The translations under genes and the position numbers were made by a program. Positions 21,051 through 28,077 of a DNA stretch of 29,766 nt are shown piece by piece. The notes beneath the pieces were generated by a model. It made no database searches and was not told where the DNA came from. It worked only from the letters and a program-made list of their open reading frames with translations. Location: the NCBI GenBank assembly GCA_934249215.1, contig CAKQKN010000029.1, positions 1-29,766 of the forward strand, written 5' to 3'. The stretch comes from an uncultured Clostridia bacterium. Lineage in GTDB: Bacteria; Bacillota; Clostridia; Christensenellales; Borkfalkiaceae. Position 1 is the stretch's first letter. The number at the start of each line of letters is the position of its first letter.

Positions 21051-23948
21051 ATGGATAAATCGGTTATTGTCAATCAAACGGAATGCTCCGCGGCGGGCGT
21101 TAAAAGCGTTAAGGGCATTGGTGGCTTCAAAAAAGTATTCGGGGTGCTCGGCAAGGCACTGTACGATTATGCGTTTTTGTCCGCCGGCGTGGTGACTTTT
21201 TTGCTGTTTGCCGTGCTTTTTTCGCAAAATGACGTATATCCGTTCGGGAAACTCTCGATAAGCTGGTGCGACGGCGATCAGCAATTCATCCCTTTGCTCT
21301 GCGAATTCAAGGATATTCTCGACGGAAAGCAAGGGTTCTTTTTCAGCAACGTGAATTCCGGCGGAATGAATTTTTACGGCGTGTTCTTTTTCAATCTTTC
21401 AAGCCCGTTCACCTTTCTGATCGCGTTTTTCGATAAAGCGGATGCGGGTTCGGCGTTCAACCTTATCGTAATGCTGAAACTGATCACCGCTTCGATGACT
21501 TGTTCGTTTTTGCTGAAAAGAAGAACGAATAATTACTTTTTGGTCGTTTTTCCGTCGGTCGTTTACGCGTTTTCGGGCTACGCGATGATGTATTATCAGA
21601 TCGCGCAGTGGCTCGACGTGTTCTATCTTTTCCCGCTCGTTCTCATAGGGCTCGAGCGAATGACCGAAGGGCGGAGCAATCTGCTTTATATCGTAACGCT
21701 TTTTCTGACCGTGCTTTTCCAGTTTTATCTGGCTTATCCGGTCGTGATTTTTCTTTGTCTTTATGCGTCGGTTTACGCGCTTTATAACCGCGCGTCGTGC
21801 AGGAAATTTTGCATTTCTTTTATCTCGGGTTCGATCGTCGCCGCGCTTCTTTCCGGCGTGATAATTTTGCCGTGTTTTATGCAATATCGGGCTTCTATGC
21901 GGACTTCCGGCATAATCGAAACGCTCCGCGGAAGCAACTTTTTCCCGAGTGTAAACACGACGCTTCCGACGTTTTATTGCCTTGCGCCGTTCGTGCCGTT
22001 CATAATTTATTTCTGCGTCAAACGTTCCCGCGATTTTAAGTGTGTCGTTATGCTTCTGACACTTTTCCCCGTCGCGATCGAGCCGATTGCCAAAGCGTGG
22101 CAAACGTTCAATTATATGTCGTTCCCCACGCGCTACGGGTTCATCGTGATTGCGTTCGGGCTGTATCTTGCGGTGAGCGGCGCGGAAAAATTGCGCGCGG
22201 AATCCCGCAAAAATGCGCAAAATTTCAGCAAAAATGCACTTGAATCCCACGAAAATGCGCAAAATCTGTCCGAAAGCGCGAATTTGAGCGGAACGAAAAA
22301 GTTTTTTGCGGGGTACTCGTTTTCGGCGAAAATCGTTTACGGCGTGCTGACGGTCGCGCTGGCCGTTTTGTTTTCGATCTTTTCCGTCGAGTTCTTTCGC
22401 ACGAACAAAGGGGCTTTGTCGAGCTTCGCTCAAAGCCTTTGGGGGAATGAAATATCGTTTAAGGGCTTGACGATTTTTGCGCTTTTCGCGCTCGCCGCGG
22501 GCGGGGCTTTCTTTGCGGCAAGAAAATTTAATCTGACGCACGAAAACGTCGTTTTCGGTGCTATAGCCCTATGTTTAATTTTTAATTCGGTGTTTTCCTG
22601 CAATGTTTATATGATAGAAGCGGTGGCTTGCAGAAAGAATTCCAACGTTTCAACTCGGCTCGAAACGATCGCCGAACTCGACGGGCTCATATCCGACGAC
22701 GAGTTTTATCGGGTGAAAACGGGCTCGAAAATATTCGAAGTCAACATGACGGGCGCGATGGGGTACAACGGCATTTCGCATTATACTTCGCTCAACGGCA
22801 AGGTGAACATGCTGACCGCAAAATACCTCGGCTATTCTTCTTATTGGATGGAAGTGAACGGAAACGGCGGAACGATTTTTTCGGACGCGCTCCTCAGAAA
22901 TAAGTACGTGATCTACCGCGGAAAGGGCGGAAACGCCTGCGTTACGCCGAGCGGAGCGTATTCTGTTTCGCAGACGAGGATCCTTTTTCCGTCGGCGTTC
23001 GTCGTTAAAAATTCCGCGTATAATCCCGATTTTTCGCTCGAGCGATACGCTATGCAAGAGGAACTTTTCGAAGCGCTTACGGGCGAATCGGGGCTTTTCG
23101 AAAAATATTCTCCGGCACTTGTGACGGGGGCGGAAGATCTGTCCGCGGACGGAAGATTCGTGTATAAACCGGCAGGCTCTGACGATGCGGACAAGCAAGC
23201 GAAGATAACTTACGAATTTACCGTTTCGGGGCTGAAGAGATTATATTTCGATTTGTTCGACGAATATACGAACGCGCTCCGCGAACCGACTTACGAAGCC
23301 GTGTCCGAAATCGCGGTCTACAGAAACGGTTCCGTTGTCAGGCGCACGGCGAAATATCCCGTTCAATCGTCGAACGGAATCTTAGATCTCGGGAGTTTTT
23401 CCGATTGCACGGTAAAAGTCGCAGTGAACCTCCGAAAGGACGTTTCGGCAAAAAGTTTCGGAGTTTTCTCCGCCGATGAAGAATTGCTCAAAAGTGCCGT
23501 AAATCGACTTATAGGCGCGGATTTGATTGTAAAAAAGAACGGTTTTTCGTGCGAAATCGACTCGCAGGACGGCGGTTTTTTGTTCGTTCCGGTGCCGTTT
23601 GACAAAGGATTTTCCGCGAAAGTCAACGGCAAAAAACTCTCCGTCGGATATTTCGGCGGGTTCATGACCGTGCCGCTCGAAAAGGGACAAAATCGGGTCG
23701 AACTTGATTTTTGCCCGCCCGGGTTCGTTTTCGGCGCGGTTCTTACCACGATCGGTTTCGTCGTTTTCGCGCTGTATCTGTGCTTGCGAACGGCGGTGAC
23801 AAAAGACGAAAAAATCACGCGGCTTTATGAAAAATCCGCGGTGGCTAGAGAGAGGATCGGGCGCCTTTCGGTGCTTGCGACGGTGGCGCTCGGGGCGATC
23901 GTTCTGATCGTGATTTACGTTTTCCCCGTGGTTGCGTCACTGTTTTAA
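21051..23948 (+). CDS. YfhO-family polytopic membrane protein
   Basis: A 965-residue protein with a short cytoplasmic N-terminus, about a dozen hydrophobic helices in the first 520 residues, a soluble extracytoplasmic part (about 530-890) and two closing membrane segments. The first external loop pattern (WCDGDQQFIPLLCEFKDIL, then NSGGMNFYG) and FSGYAMMYYQIAQWLDVFYLFPLVLIGLER fit the YfhO family. These are GT-C-like integral proteins; in Bacillus one member adds GlcNAc to lipoteichoic acid, so a cell-surface glycosylation role is likely. GGAGAG before the ATG at 21051 decides the start over the ATG at 21036. A cytoplasmic loop (residues about 385-420) has a short duplicated NAQN(F/L)S motif. 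Confidence 0.85.
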   Translation: MDKSVIVNQTECSAAGVKSVKGIGGFKKVFGVLGKALYDYAFLSAGVVTFLLFAVLFSQNDVYPFGKLSISWCDGDQQFIPLLCEFKDILDGKQGFFFSNVNSGGMNFYGVFFFNLSSPFTFLIAFFDKADAGSAFNLIVMLKLITASMTCSFLLKRRTNNYFLVVFPSVVYAFSGYAMMYYQIAQWLDVFYLFPLVLIGLERMTEGRSNLLYIVTLFLTVLFQFYLAYPVVIFLCLYASVYALYNRASCRKFCISFISGSIVAALLSGVIILPCFMQYRASMRTSGIIETLRGSNFFPSVNTTLPTFYCLAPFVPFIIYFCVKRSRDFKCVVMLLTLFPVAIEPIAKAWQTFNYMSFPTRYGFIVIAFGLYLAVSGAEKLRAESRKNAQNFSKNALESHENAQNLSESANLSGTKKFFAGYSFSAKIVYGVLTVALAVLFSIFSVEFFRTNKGALSSFAQSLWGNEISFKGLTIFALFALAAGGAFFAARKFNLTHENVVFGAIALCLIFNSVFSCNVYMIEAVACRKNSNVSTRLETIAELDGLISDDEFYRVKTGSKIFEVNMTGAMGYNGISHYTSLNGKVNMLTAKYLGYSSYWMEVNGNGGTIFSDALLRNKYVIYRGKGGNACVTPSGAYSVSQTRILFPSAFVVKNSAYNPDFSLERYAMQEELFEALTGESGLFEKYSPALVTGAEDLSADGRFVYKPAGSDDADKQAKITYEFTVSGLKRLYFDLFDEYTNALREPTYEAVSEIAVYRNGSVVRRTAKYPVQSSNGILDLGSFSDCTVKVAVNLRKDVSAKSFGVFSADEELLKSAVNRLIGADLIVKKNGFSCEIDSQDGGFLFVPVPFDKGFSAKVNGKKLSVGYFGGFMTVPLEKGQNRVELDFCPPGFVFGAVLTTIGFVVFALYLCLRTAVTKDEKITRLYEKSAVARERIGRLSVLATVALGAIVLIVIYVFPVVASLF

Positions 23949-24067
23949 GACTCTCGGAATTTGACATCGACTGTAAAAAATTTGACATTTTTGTCGGCAA
24001 GAACGGCTAAAATCGTCAAAGAATTTGTTTTTTAATCATATAATATTGATTTTTCGCTTAAAATCGA

Positions 24068-24096
24068 TTGATTTCTCTGTTGTGTTTTAGTATAAT
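24068..24096 (+). promoter_or_regulatory. Sigma-A-type promoter of the parvulin-like lipoprotein gene
   Basis: TTGATT (24068-24073), 17 bp, TATAAT (24091-24096). It leaves a leader of about 100 nt before the ATG at 24205. The upstream stretch also has two AATTTGACA copies (about 23958 and 23979) without a matching -10. Confidence 0.85.
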
Positions 24097-24204
24097 GCTA
24101 AAGAGAAAAAAGAACCGTGGAAGTTTACCGACCGCTCTGAAAAGACGAGCTTCGTCCTTGACCGTTCGGCGGCTTCCGCTCGGCAGTTACAACAGGAGTA
24201 TTTT

Positions 24205-26379
24205 ATGAAAAAGATCCTTACAAGAATGCTCACGCTATTCGTTGCGATTGTGCTTGGGCTGGGTGCGTTTTCGGGTTGCGGACTCGTTACGACGAATACC
24301 GACCGCGACATGGGACAGGCCGTTGCGTCCATCGGAATCGGGAACGGCAAAGAGGGCGATACGCGTGCGGACATACACACCGATTACGTTCTCAAAAAAG
24401 AACTCGTTTCCGGCTTTTTGAGCTACGGATACCGGTACGTCACGAGTCAAAGTTATACCGTGTCTAAAGCATATGCGACCGTGTTTAACAATCTGATTCA
24501 GAGCAACGTCGTGATTCAGCAGGCGAAGATCGGTCTTGCCGATTTCTATATCGCGAATAAGGATAAAACGTACGACGAAAACGCGTCCGACGACGATAAG
24601 TTCGCGGGATATTTCGCGGACACCGTGAAAGCGAACCTTGCGAAAAAAGGTCTGACCGTGAATGCCGCGGAAGATCTTTATAACGCCGGCGTCAGCGAAG
24701 CGGAATATAAGAAAGCTTCGGAAGCGGGCGACTATGCGACTCTCGCGTCTTATATGGAAATTTACCTTTCCGAATATGAAATCGCGCAGGCGCATTACAA
24801 CGTTCTTAAAAACATCACTTCGTTGATGGAAAGCTATAAGGATTCGACCGACGATACCGCCGAAAAAGAGAACGAAACGTTCTCGGCAAGAACGGCGCCC
24901 ACCGTTGACGACGATACCCCGACGCTCGAGTACGAACTCAAGAAAGACACCGACCTTACCGATTACGATTATAAGGTTGCGGCGGCTGCGCTCGGCGACG
25001 AAAGCAAGTGGGAATCGCTCAAAGGAGAATGGTCGGACAGAATGTCGCTCAACGGCTACGTTTATAAGAACTTCGATCTCGATCTTACCGGAACGGACAA
25101 TAAGAGCGCGCTCAACAAAGCGATCAAACAGCTCAAAAAGAACGGTCTTATCGCTAATTCCGAAAGTTATAACCACGCGAAAACCGAAGAGATTACGAAG
25201 TATTCGTACTTCAACTATATGCTCAAGAGCCAGTATGAATCTCTTCTCGTTTCCAAATATGAAGAATCGCTCAAAGCGGACGCCAAGAACAACATTACGC
25301 TCGACGCGCTCAAAGAGCAGTTCAAAGCGGAGTATCGCGCACAGTACGCAAACTACAGCAGCAATTACGGCGCTTATGAAACCGCACTCGACGCGGCTAC
25401 CGAAGAAAAGGGAGTTTATTGCAATCCTTACGGCGGTTACGGCTACGTGCTTAACCTGCTTATCGGTTTCAGCGACGAGCAGAAGAACGCGCTTAAGGAT
25501 ATGAACGGCAAAGCCGGGCTGACCGTCGAAAAGCAAAACGAAAATCGCGCAAAGATGCTCGAACAGCTTTATGCGAAAGATCAGCGTACCACGTGGGTTC
25601 AGTCGAGCTACGGAACGCTTGACGGGGCGAAGTTCACGTTCGAGGATAAATATCTCGTGAGCGAAAAAGACAGCGCCGCTTATACGAAACTTTCGTCCTA
25701 TCTCGGCGAAGCGATTCTTTCGCGCAAGTTCGACGACGCAAAGGATTCTTCCGGCGTTACGACCACTAGCTATTCTTTCAAAAACGTTTTTGCCGATACC
25801 ATTACTTACGGTACGTTCGAAAACGAATACCTCAAACTTGCGGGAATAACCGATCTCACGAAGTTTACTTCGGGAAGCGAAGTTACCGCTCATATCGAAA
25901 ACTTCACAAACGATTCCGCGGAAAGAAAGGCTTTTGACGACCTTATTTACGCGTTCAGCACCGATCCCGGTTGCCTCGGAAAAGACTTCGGTTATCTCTA
26001 TTCGCCGTATACTTCTTCCGGTAAATACGTCAAGGAATTCGCGGAAGCCGCGGCTGCCGTCGTTTCCAAAGGCGTCGGATACTACACGATCGTTGCAACC
26101 GAGTTCGGTTATCACGTGATTCTCTGCACGAAAGTTATCGAAGCGGACGACGTGTTCGACGCGAACGGCAAAATCGACGATGCGAAGCTCAACGCGATCT
26201 TCGACGCGATTAACTCCGAGGACGGCTATAAGGATATCAAGATCGACGCTATTCTGAGCGATTATATCACGAAGATTTCGAACAGAATGGTCAACGAATA
26301 TATCAAGAAAGCGCAGTATTTCGGCAAGGCTTACTCCGATCTCATCGAGAGCGCGGACGATCCTGCGACGAACGACTGA
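24205..26379 (+). CDS. Large lipoprotein with degenerate parvulin-type (PrsA/SurA-like) foldase domain
   Basis: A 724-residue exported lipoprotein. The signal peptide ends in the lipobox FSGC with lipidated C25. The following long helical part (SurA_N-like, with NNLIQSNVVIQQA) is rich in Lys, Asp, Glu, Ala and Tyr. Near residues 570-640 stands a parvulin-like pattern: YAFSTDPGCLGKDFGYLY, then FAEAAAAVVSKGVGYYTIVATEFGYHVILC. The FGYH end is diagnostic, but the domain is shorter than in PrsA. It would act between membrane and wall in folding of secreted proteins. PrsA proteins are usually about 300 residues, so this is more than twice as long. GGAG lies 7 bases before the ATG. It is a single gene with its own promoter and terminator. 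Confidence 0.82.
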   Translation: MKKILTRMLTLFVAIVLGLGAFSGCGLVTTNTDRDMGQAVASIGIGNGKEGDTRADIHTDYVLKKELVSGFLSYGYRYVTSQSYTVSKAYATVFNNLIQSNVVIQQAKIGLADFYIANKDKTYDENASDDDKFAGYFADTVKANLAKKGLTVNAAEDLYNAGVSEAEYKKASEAGDYATLASYMEIYLSEYEIAQAHYNVLKNITSLMESYKDSTDDTAEKENETFSARTAPTVDDDTPTLEYELKKDTDLTDYDYKVAAAALGDESKWESLKGEWSDRMSLNGYVYKNFDLDLTGTDNKSALNKAIKQLKKNGLIANSESYNHAKTEEITKYSYFNYMLKSQYESLLVSKYEESLKADAKNNITLDALKEQFKAEYRAQYANYSSNYGAYETALDAATEEKGVYCNPYGGYGYVLNLLIGFSDEQKNALKDMNGKAGLTVEKQNENRAKMLEQLYAKDQRTTWVQSSYGTLDGAKFTFEDKYLVSEKDSAAYTKLSSYLGEAILSRKFDDAKDSSGVTTTSYSFKNVFADTITYGTFENEYLKLAGITDLTKFTSGSEVTAHIENFTNDSAERKAFDDLIYAFSTDPGCLGKDFGYLYSPYTSSGKYVKEFAEAAAAVVSKGVGYYTIVATEFGYHVILCTKVIEADDVFDANGKIDDAKLNAIFDAINSEDGYKDIKIDAILSDYITKISNRMVNEYIKKAQYFGKAYSDLIESADDPATND

Positions 26380-26396
26380 TTTTAATGAAAAACGAA

Positions 26397-26428
26397 AAAG
26401 GTTGCCCGATCTTCGGACAACCTTTTTT
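26397..26428 (+). terminator. Rho-independent terminator of the lipoprotein gene
   Basis: AAAGGTTG, inner CCGA/TCGG, CAACCTTT and a TTTTTT tail, 18 bp after the stop. Confidence 0.92.
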
Positions 26429-26453
26429 AGAAAGTAAAAATCAAATTTTTATA

Positions 26454-26479
26454 TTAGGGATGACGAATGAAATCCCTAA
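26454..26479. repeat. Minimal copy of the MITE-type end with inverted TTAGGGAT/ATCCCTAA
   Basis: TTAGGGAT (26454-26461) and ATCCCTAA (26472-26479) form a perfect 8-bp inverted repeat around GACGAATGAA. The sequence matches the end of the element at 2972-2996 (GATGACGAA, then ATCCC) and is again flanked by TA on both sides. It looks like a deletion remnant or two fused ends, upstream of dut. Confidence 0.55.
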
Positions 26480-26517
26480 GTATCTTTAATAATAAGAAAT
26501 ATCTTTGGCGGTGAAAA

Positions 26518-26949
26518 ATGCAGGTAAGAATTAAAAGATTAAACGATAACGCAAGAATACCGGAATATGCGAGCGCGGGCGCGGCGGGCGCCGATTTGTA
26601 TAACGCGGGCGGGGACGTCGTGATCGCTTCGGGCGAAAGTGCGGGAATACCGACCGGGATCGCAATCGAAATTCCCGAGGGGTACGTCGGGCTCGTTTAT
26701 GCGAGGAGCGGGCTTGCATGCAAAGAGGGGCTTGCGCCCGCGAATAAGGTCGGGGTTATCGACAGCGACTATCGCGGGGAAATCAAAGTGTTTTTGTTCA
26801 ATCATTCGGGGGCGGCTCGAACGGTTACGGCGGGCGAAAGAATCGCTCAACTCGTGATTGCTCCGTTTCTGCACTGCGAGTTCACGGAGGGCGAAATGTC
26901 CGAAACGAAGCGCGGCGAGGGCGGCTTCGGTTCCACGGGTAAGAAATAA
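26518..26949 (+). CDS. dut: Deoxyuridine 5'-triphosphate nucleotidohydrolase
   Basis: A 143-residue trimeric dUTPase that converts dUTP to dUMP and pyrophosphate, keeping uracil out of DNA and feeding dTMP synthesis. All five motifs are present in order: AGAAGADLYN (about 20-29), YARSGLACKEG (61-71), NKVGVIDSDYRGEIKV, GERIAQLVIAP and the C-terminal RGEGGFGSTG. The length is normal. The ribosome site is weak (GGCGGTG, 6 bases before the ATG). The promoter is not clear. A terminator follows. Confidence 0.97.
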   Translation: MQVRIKRLNDNARIPEYASAGAAGADLYNAGGDVVIASGESAGIPTGIAIEIPEGYVGLVYARSGLACKEGLAPANKVGVIDSDYRGEIKVFLFNHSGAARTVTAGERIAQLVIAPFLHCEFTEGEMSETKRGEGGFGSTGKK

Positions 26950-26973
26950 GGGCGTTTTTGGTTGAATTTATCT

Positions 26974-27002
26974 ACGCGGGGCATTGCTTCGCGTTTTTTT
27001 TA
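26974..27002 (+). terminator. Rho-independent terminator of dut
   Basis: ACGCGGGGC - ATT - GCTTCGCGT makes a 9-bp stem with two G-T pairs, followed by seven T. Confidence 0.85.
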
Positions 27003-27020
27003 AGTCGGATTGGGTTTTGG

Positions 27021-27080
27021 GTGCGGTGCGGGGCGGTCAGCGTAGAATGAAGTTAGAGAATGCGACGAGTGCGGCGCGGG
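27021..27080 (+). repeat. 60-bp direct repeat A, first copy
   Basis: It matches 27338-27397 at 58 of 60 positions. It contains CAGCGTAGAATGAAGTTAGA and ends in GACGAGTGCGGCGCGGG, a phrase found three times in this region. An open frame across 26984-27223 is rejected as coding because it consists of repeats. Confidence 0.9.
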
Positions 27081-27129
27081 GCGCCCGGATTCCTCGGAAG
27101 TGGGGCAAGGAGGCGAGGCTCGGGATGAC
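27069..27129 (-). repeat. Interspersed bipartite repeat, copy IV
   Basis: On the minus strand GTCATCCCGAG, variable middle, CGAGGAATCC, hairpin GGCGC-CCC-GCGCC, GCAC. Its 46-bp core (27087-27132) repeats at 27276-27321 with one difference. Confidence 0.85.
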
Positions 27130-27176
27130 GAGTTGGAAGAGTCAAGAAGTGGTTGAGATGGCGATTTTTCTCTTTT

Positions 27177-27232
27177 GTCATGTTGAGCGGAGCGAAGTGC
27201 AGTCGAAACATCTAGGGGCGTAAGCCCCGCAC
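27177..27232 (+). repeat. Interspersed bipartite repeat, copy V (diverged GTCATGTTGAG type)
   Basis: GTCATGTTGAGCGGAGCGAA, then GTCGAAACATCT, hairpin GGGGC-GTAA-GCCCC (27215-27228), GCAC. The left part belongs to a subtype different from the other copies, while the hairpin and GCAC end are kept. Confidence 0.85.
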
Positions 27233-27257
27233 TTTTAGAAGATAGATTTTGTTAACT

Positions 27258-27318
27258 GTGCGGCCCTTCGTGCCTGGATCCCTCGGAAGTGGGGCAAGGA
27301 GGCGAGGCTCGGGATGAC
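27258..27318 (-). repeat. Interspersed bipartite repeat, copy VI
   Basis: On the minus strand GTCATCCCGAG, the same variable middle as copy IV, CGAGGGATCC, a poorly paired GGC/GCC hairpin, GCAC. Confidence 0.85.
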
Positions 27319-27337
27319 GAGAGAGAAAATATGACGA

Positions 27338-27397
27338 GTGCGGCGCGGGGCGGTCAGCGTAGACTGAAGTTAGAGAATGCGACGAGTGCGGCGCGGG
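27338..27397 (+). repeat. 60-bp direct repeat A, second copy
   Basis: Differs from 27021-27080 at two positions. Together with copies IV and VI the order A-IV ... VI-A indicates a duplication and partial inversion history in 27021-27397. Confidence 0.9.
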
Positions 27398-27417
27398 ACT
27401 TTGAAAAAATTCTTTTT

Positions 27418-27437
27418 GTGATGACGAATGGAATCCC
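27418..27437 (+). repeat. Solo MITE-type end
   Basis: GTGATGACGAATGGAATCCC followed by TA is one base away from the right end of the element at 2977-2996. No partner end is close by. It directly abuts the sigma-G-type promoter, whose -35 box starts 2 bases after it. Confidence 0.65.
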
Positions 27438-27439
27438 TA

Positions 27440-27470
27440 TGCATAGATTTTCGCGTATCGTTACATAATA
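27440..27470 (+). promoter_or_regulatory. Sigma-G-type forespore promoter of the two small ORFs
   Basis: TGCATA (27440-27445), 18 bp, CATAATA (27464-27470) matches the sigma-G pattern TGMATA - 17/18 bp - CATNHTA at every defined position. The ribosome site AAGGAGGG begins 8 bases later. No sigma-A promoter is visible. Confidence 0.65.
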
Positions 27471-27491
27471 CTATCGCAAGGAGGGAAAACA

Positions 27492-27587
27492 ATGAAAACG
27501 AAAAACACTCAAAAAACCACGACTCGCGGTTGCGGTAAAGACAAAACGAGTAACTGCGGCGGCAAGACCACCAAGAATTGCAAATAA
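27492..27587 (+). CDS. 31-residue Lys/Thr/Cys peptide
   Basis: MKTKNTQKTTTR is followed by GCGKDKTSNCGGKTTKNCK. The peptide has 9 lysines, 8 threonines and 3 cysteines, so it is strongly basic and without hydrophobic residues apart from the start. An ideal AAGGAGGG site lies 6 bases before the ATG. The stop TAA shares its last base with the ATG of the next small gene. With the sigma-G-type promoter upstream this suggests a tiny forespore protein, perhaps DNA-binding or coat-related like other small basic spore peptides, but no family is recognised. It is too short for standard gene callers. Confidence 0.6.
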   Translation: MKTKNTQKTTTRGCGKDKTSNCGGKTTKNCK

Positions 27588-27742
27588 TGGGCAGAAAAAG
27601 TTCTAAAACGTCCGTTAAGGGCAAAAAAGGAAAAACTGTCGGTAAAAAAATGCAGTCGTCGTTTGATCCCGAGGGGAGTTGGACGGGCAATTATTTGCTC
27701 GGACTGTATGAAGATCCCGTTCAGGACGTGGATGATCTGTAA
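27587..27742 (+). CDS. 51-residue protein with basic head and acidic tail
   Basis: Residues 1-21 are basic (MGRKSSKTSVKGKKGKTVGKK); the middle is aromatic and glycine-rich (SFDPEGSWTGNYLLGLYEDP) and the end acidic (VQDVDDL). The ATG overlaps the stop of the 31-residue gene (TAATG), so the two are translationally coupled. No homologue is recalled with certainty. The charged two-part build suggests binding to nucleic acid or to an anionic surface with the tail making protein contacts. It is followed, after a CGGTC/GACCG stem (27779-27797), by a terminator at 27838, which closes this two-gene unit. Confidence 0.6.
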   Translation: MGRKSSKTSVKGKKGKTVGKKMQSSFDPEGSWTGNYLLGLYEDPVQDVDDL

Positions 27743-27837
27743 CGGCGATTTCGCACGGGATGCATACTGTCAATTTATCGGTCGATTGTTTTGACCGAAA
27801 ACAGAAGCCCGTTGCGGACGCGACAATTTAATAACGG

Positions 27838-27873
27838 AAATCGGGGACGGCTTTGACTGTGCCCGATTTTTCG
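27838..27873 (+). terminator. Rho-independent terminator of the small-ORF operon
   Basis: AAATCGGG (27838-27845) pairs with CCCGATTT (27862-27869), with additional AC/GT and G/C pairs inside, and ends in a short T tract. Confidence 0.8.
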
Positions 27874-27940
27874 TATAACCGACAGGCTTCGATGCGGTGC
27901 AGATATAGGGCATGTCGTGACGTTCGGAGAGGGGACTTTT

Positions 27941-28048
27941 ATGATTTTTATTTACAATTTAACGTTTTTGCGTTATGCTTTTTGCGTAATTGCGGGGATT
28001 TTTTTTTCGGGAGATGACAATTTTATTAACATCGGCTGCATATATTAA
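27941..28048 (+). CDS. Possible 35-residue hydrophobic peptide
   Basis: ATG at 27941 behind GAGAGGGG with 6-base spacing, a strong ribosome site. The product is MIFIYNLTFLRYAFCVIAGI followed by FFSGDDNFINIGCIY, so one potential membrane helix with a short polar end. TAA follows at 28046. It could be a small membrane protein expressed with the next gene (29 bases away), or a chance frame in AT-rich leader DNA. A weak TTTACA - 17 bp - TATGCT pair (27951-27979) lies within it and might instead be the promoter of the next gene. Confidence 0.35.
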   Translation: MIFIYNLTFLRYAFCVIAGIFFSGDDNFINIGCIY

Positions 28049-28077
28049 AGTGAAGGCATATATGTCGGAGGTAAAAA

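Noticed and set aside
21399..22541. Minus-strand open frame of 380 codons opposite the YfhO-family gene
   Set aside because: Extremely basic, low-complexity translation, typical of an antisense shadow of hydrophobic codons.
24235..26115. Long minus-strand open frame (626 codons) opposite the lipoprotein gene
   Set aside because: The plus frame has a signal peptide, lipobox, promoter and terminator. The antisense frame arises from the codon bias of the real gene and resembles no protein.
26984..27223. 79-codon frame after dut
   Set aside because: Made of interspersed repeats and starts in the dut terminator.
27758..27830. 23-codon frame starting ATGCATACTGTC
   Set aside because: No ribosome site, and it overlaps a stem in the trailer of the small-ORF operon.
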